8,344 nt of DNA from JAKAQB01 sp035702855 (GTDB lineage Bacteria > Actinomycetota > Acidimicrobiia > Acidimicrobiales > Palsa-688), in the NCBI GenBank assembly GCA_035702855.1, contig DASSZM010000002.1, positions 1 through 8,344 on the forward strand. The letters are read 5' to 3'. Position 1 is the stretch's first letter. Each line of letters starts with the position of its first letter. The notes below the pieces were generated by a model. That model made no database searches. It saw only the letters and a program-made list of their open reading frames with translations, and was not told the DNA's origin. A program made the translations under genes and the position numbers. Positions 6,670 to 8,344 of this stretch are shown here, piece after piece.

Positions 6670-8344
6670 TCAGTGCCGGGTCAGGATCCGCTGGACGCGG
6701 GGGCCGAGCCGGGCCATGAGCTCGTGGGCGATGGTGCCGCTCGACCGGGCCAGCTCCTCCACCGGCAGCGACCAGTCGTGCTGGCGCCCGTAGACGAGGA
6801 CGTCGGTGCCGACCCGGGCCTCCGGGCAGGAGGTGAGGTCGACGGCCATCGAGTCCATCGAGACCCGGCCGACGATCGGGCAGCGCACCCCGGCCACCAC
6901 CACCGCCCCGGCGTTGGACGCGCTGCGGGGGACGCCGTCGTGGTACCCGGCGGGGACGATCCCGACCCGGCGGCCGCCGGCGGGGGCGGTGAAGGTCCCG
7001 CCGTAGCCGACCCGCTCCCCGGCCGGGACGTCGACCACCTCGACGATCCGGGAGACCAGGCCGACGGCGCACTGCAGCTTGGCGAGCTCGGCGGTGGCCG
7101 GCGACGGCTGCACGCCGTAGAGGCCGAGCCCGATCCGGACCATGTCGAAGCGGGCCTCGGGGATCCGGATGGTCGCCGCCGTCGCCGCCGCGTGCCGCAC
7201 CAGGCCGCCCATCCCCCCGGCGGCCAGGGCGTCGCCCACCCCCCGGAAGCGGCGGAGCTGCTCGGCGGTGGCGGCGTCCTCCGCCGGGTCGTCGGCGGAC
7301 GCCAGGTGGGTCATCAGCCCGGTCACGGCCACCCCCGGGGCGGCGGCCAGCCGCCGGGCGGCGGCCACGGCGGCGTCGGGGGCCAGTCCGGTGCGGTGCA
7401 TGCCGCTGTCGACCTCGACGTGGACGGCGATCCCGTCCCCGCCGGCGTCGGCGGCGAGGACCGCCTCGAGCAGCTCGGGACCGTAGACCAGCGCCGTGAG
7501 ACGGTACCGGAGCATCTTCGGCAGCTCGGCGGCGGTGCCGAGCAGGACCAGGATCGGGACGGCGATCCCGGCCCGCCGGAGGGCGACGCCCTCGTCGACG
7601 CCCGACACGCCGAGGGCGTCCACCCCGGCGGCCTGCAGGACGCCGCTGACGCTGGCGGCGTCGGTGCCGTAGGCGAGCGCCTTGACCATGCCCATGATCC
7701 GCACCGACGGCCCGACGATGCGGCGGAAGGAGGTGACGTTGTCCTCGAGGTTGTCCAGGTCGAGGTAGAGGCGAGTCGGCGCCATGGACTCCATGAGGGC
7801 GACGGTCAGGTCGCCGATGCCGCGCTCGGGCGGCGACTGGACGAGCACCACGTCACCGGCGTGGAGCTCGGCGACGAGCCACTCGCGCAGCCGGTCGGAG
7901 TCGTCGAGCAGGCGGACCTCGGCGGCGGGGTCGAGGGCGGCGAGGGCGGCGGCCACGACCTCGTGGGAGGGCAGCGCCAGCCCGTAGACCGCCGAGGCGC
8001 CCTCGCTCACCAGGGCGGCGGCGAACGCCTGCGCCGACTCGCGGCTCGGGTGCTCGAGCGGCTCGGCCAGCACCACCGCGCAGCGCTGGCCGGGGCCGGT
8101 CAGGCCGGCGGCGGCCCGCACGGCGGCCCGCACGGCAATCGGGTCGGGGGTGGCGACGTCCCGCACGACGGTGACCCCGCCGGGGCTGCGCCAGATCTCG
8201 AGGCGGGTCGACGTGGGCACGTAGGCCGCCGCCGCCTCCAGCAGCGCCGGCGCCCCCACGCCGAGCAACCAGGCGGCGCTGACGGCGGTGCGCACGTCCT
8301 GCAGGACGGCGTCGGAGGGGGTCCGGGCGAGGATGCTGCCGGCG
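6670..8344 (-). CDS. alr: MurF-like/alanine racemase fusion (5' partial, runs off the right edge)
   Basis: The visible 557 aa hold two parts; residues are counted from a GTG at 8295. About 1-165, plus 16 open residues to the edge, resemble the C-terminal domain of the Mur ligase MurF, including STRLEIWRSPGGVTVV at 29-44 and the AGDVVLV strand at 146-152. Residues about 173-541 are a complete PLP-dependent alanine racemase (L-Ala to D-Ala): LYLDLDNLEDNV at 176-187, PLP lysine K205 in MVKALAYG, DSGMHRTG at 296-303, RIGLGLYG at 387-394, catalytic Tyr Y431 in RVGYGGTF, and GRVSMDSM at 476-483. The order matches the bifunctional MurF-Alr proteins known from Bacteroidetes. The GTG at 8295 is internal, because the frame stays open to the window end and the homology continues past it; the MurF ATPase domain should lie outside. 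Oddity: the MurF C-domain motifs are altered (see findings), so MurF activity is doubtful. This is the first visible gene of the operon. Confidence 0.9.
   Translation of the reverse strand, partial: AGSILARTPSDAVLQDVRTAVSAAWLLGVGAPALLEAAAAYVPTSTRLEIWRSPGGVTVVRDVATPDPIAVRAAVRAAAGLTGPGQRCAVVLAEPLEHPSRESAQAFAAALVSEGASAVYGLALPSHEVVAAALAALDPAAEVRLLDDSDRLREWLVAELHAGDVVLVQSPPERGIGDLTVALMESMAPTRLYLDLDNLEDNVTSFRRIVGPSVRIMGMVKALAYGTDAASVSGVLQAAGVDALGVSGVDEGVALRRAGIAVPILVLLGTAAELPKMLRYRLTALVYGPELLEAVLAADAGGDGIAVHVEVDSGMHRTGLAPDAAVAAARRLAAAPGVAVTGLMTHLASADDPAEDAATAEQLRRFRGVGDALAAGGMGGLVRHAAATAATIRIPEARFDMVRIGLGLYGVQPSPATAELAKLQCAVGLVSRIVEVVDVPAGERVGYGGTFTAPAGGRRVGIVPAGYHDGVPRSASNAGAVVVAGVRCPIVGRVSMDSMAVDLTSCPEARVGTDVLVYGRQHDWSLPVEELARSSGTIAHELMARLGPRVQRILTRH

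Noticed and set aside
1809..6719. Long plus-strand open frames opposite the operon (for example 1809-3191, 2323-4293, 4845-6719)
   Set aside because: Their translations are Gly/Ala/Arg/Pro/Val/His-rich with no recognisable domains, as expected for antisense shadows of G+C-rich genes; the minus-strand frames carry complete enzyme motifs.
8290..8344. Promoter or true start of the alanine racemase gene near GTG 8295
   Set aside because: The frame is open to the window edge and the MurF-like homology continues upstream of the GTG, so this is internal coding sequence.

Overview
The window is very G+C-rich DNA (about three-quarters G+C by eye). Codon third positions are almost all G or C, and GTG starts and overlapping genes are common. 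Together with the actinobacterial style of the left-hand proline-catabolism enzyme, this points to a high-GC member of the Actinomycetota. I cannot name the lineage more closely. There is no mobile element, tRNA, rRNA or CRISPR array, and the window is almost entirely coding.

Layout: (1) 2-1453, plus strand: the 3' part of a gene for an L-glutamate gamma-semialdehyde (P5C) dehydrogenase, probably the C-terminal half of an actinobacterial bifunctional PutA-type enzyme. The reading frame looks disrupted just inside the window edge. (2) 1454-1511: a 58-nt convergent intergenic gap holding a short 19-bp tandem repeat. (3) 1512-8344, minus strand: four tightly packed genes read right to left. They are a MurF-like/alanine racemase fusion (partial, running off the right edge), a protein with two D-Ala-D-Ala ligase-type ATP-grasp units in one chain, a MurL-type glutamate epimerase, and a MurD2-type Mur ligase. 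The last three are joined by a 4-nt GTGA overlap and a 26-nt overlap, so this is very probably one operon. Its promoter lies beyond the right edge.

How the genes fit together: all four minus-strand genes act on the D-amino acids of the peptidoglycan stem peptide. Alanine racemase makes D-Ala, and one or both ligase units join it to D-Ala-D-Ala. The MurF-like domain belongs to the family that adds D-Ala-D-Ala to the UDP-MurNAc-tripeptide. MurD2 plus MurL is the alternative route to D-Glu described in Xanthomonas oryzae: MurD2 adds L-Glu to UDP-MurNAc-L-Ala, and MurL then inverts that glutamate in an ATP-dependent step. This replaces free D-Glu from MurI plus ordinary MurD.

The most interesting points are the MurL/MurD2 pair combined with two fusion enzymes in one compact stem-peptide operon, separate from any visible dcw-cluster genes, and the erosion of normally conserved Mur-ligase C-domain motifs in the MurF-like part. 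It remains open whether this is the cell's only stem-peptide set or a second, specialised one.
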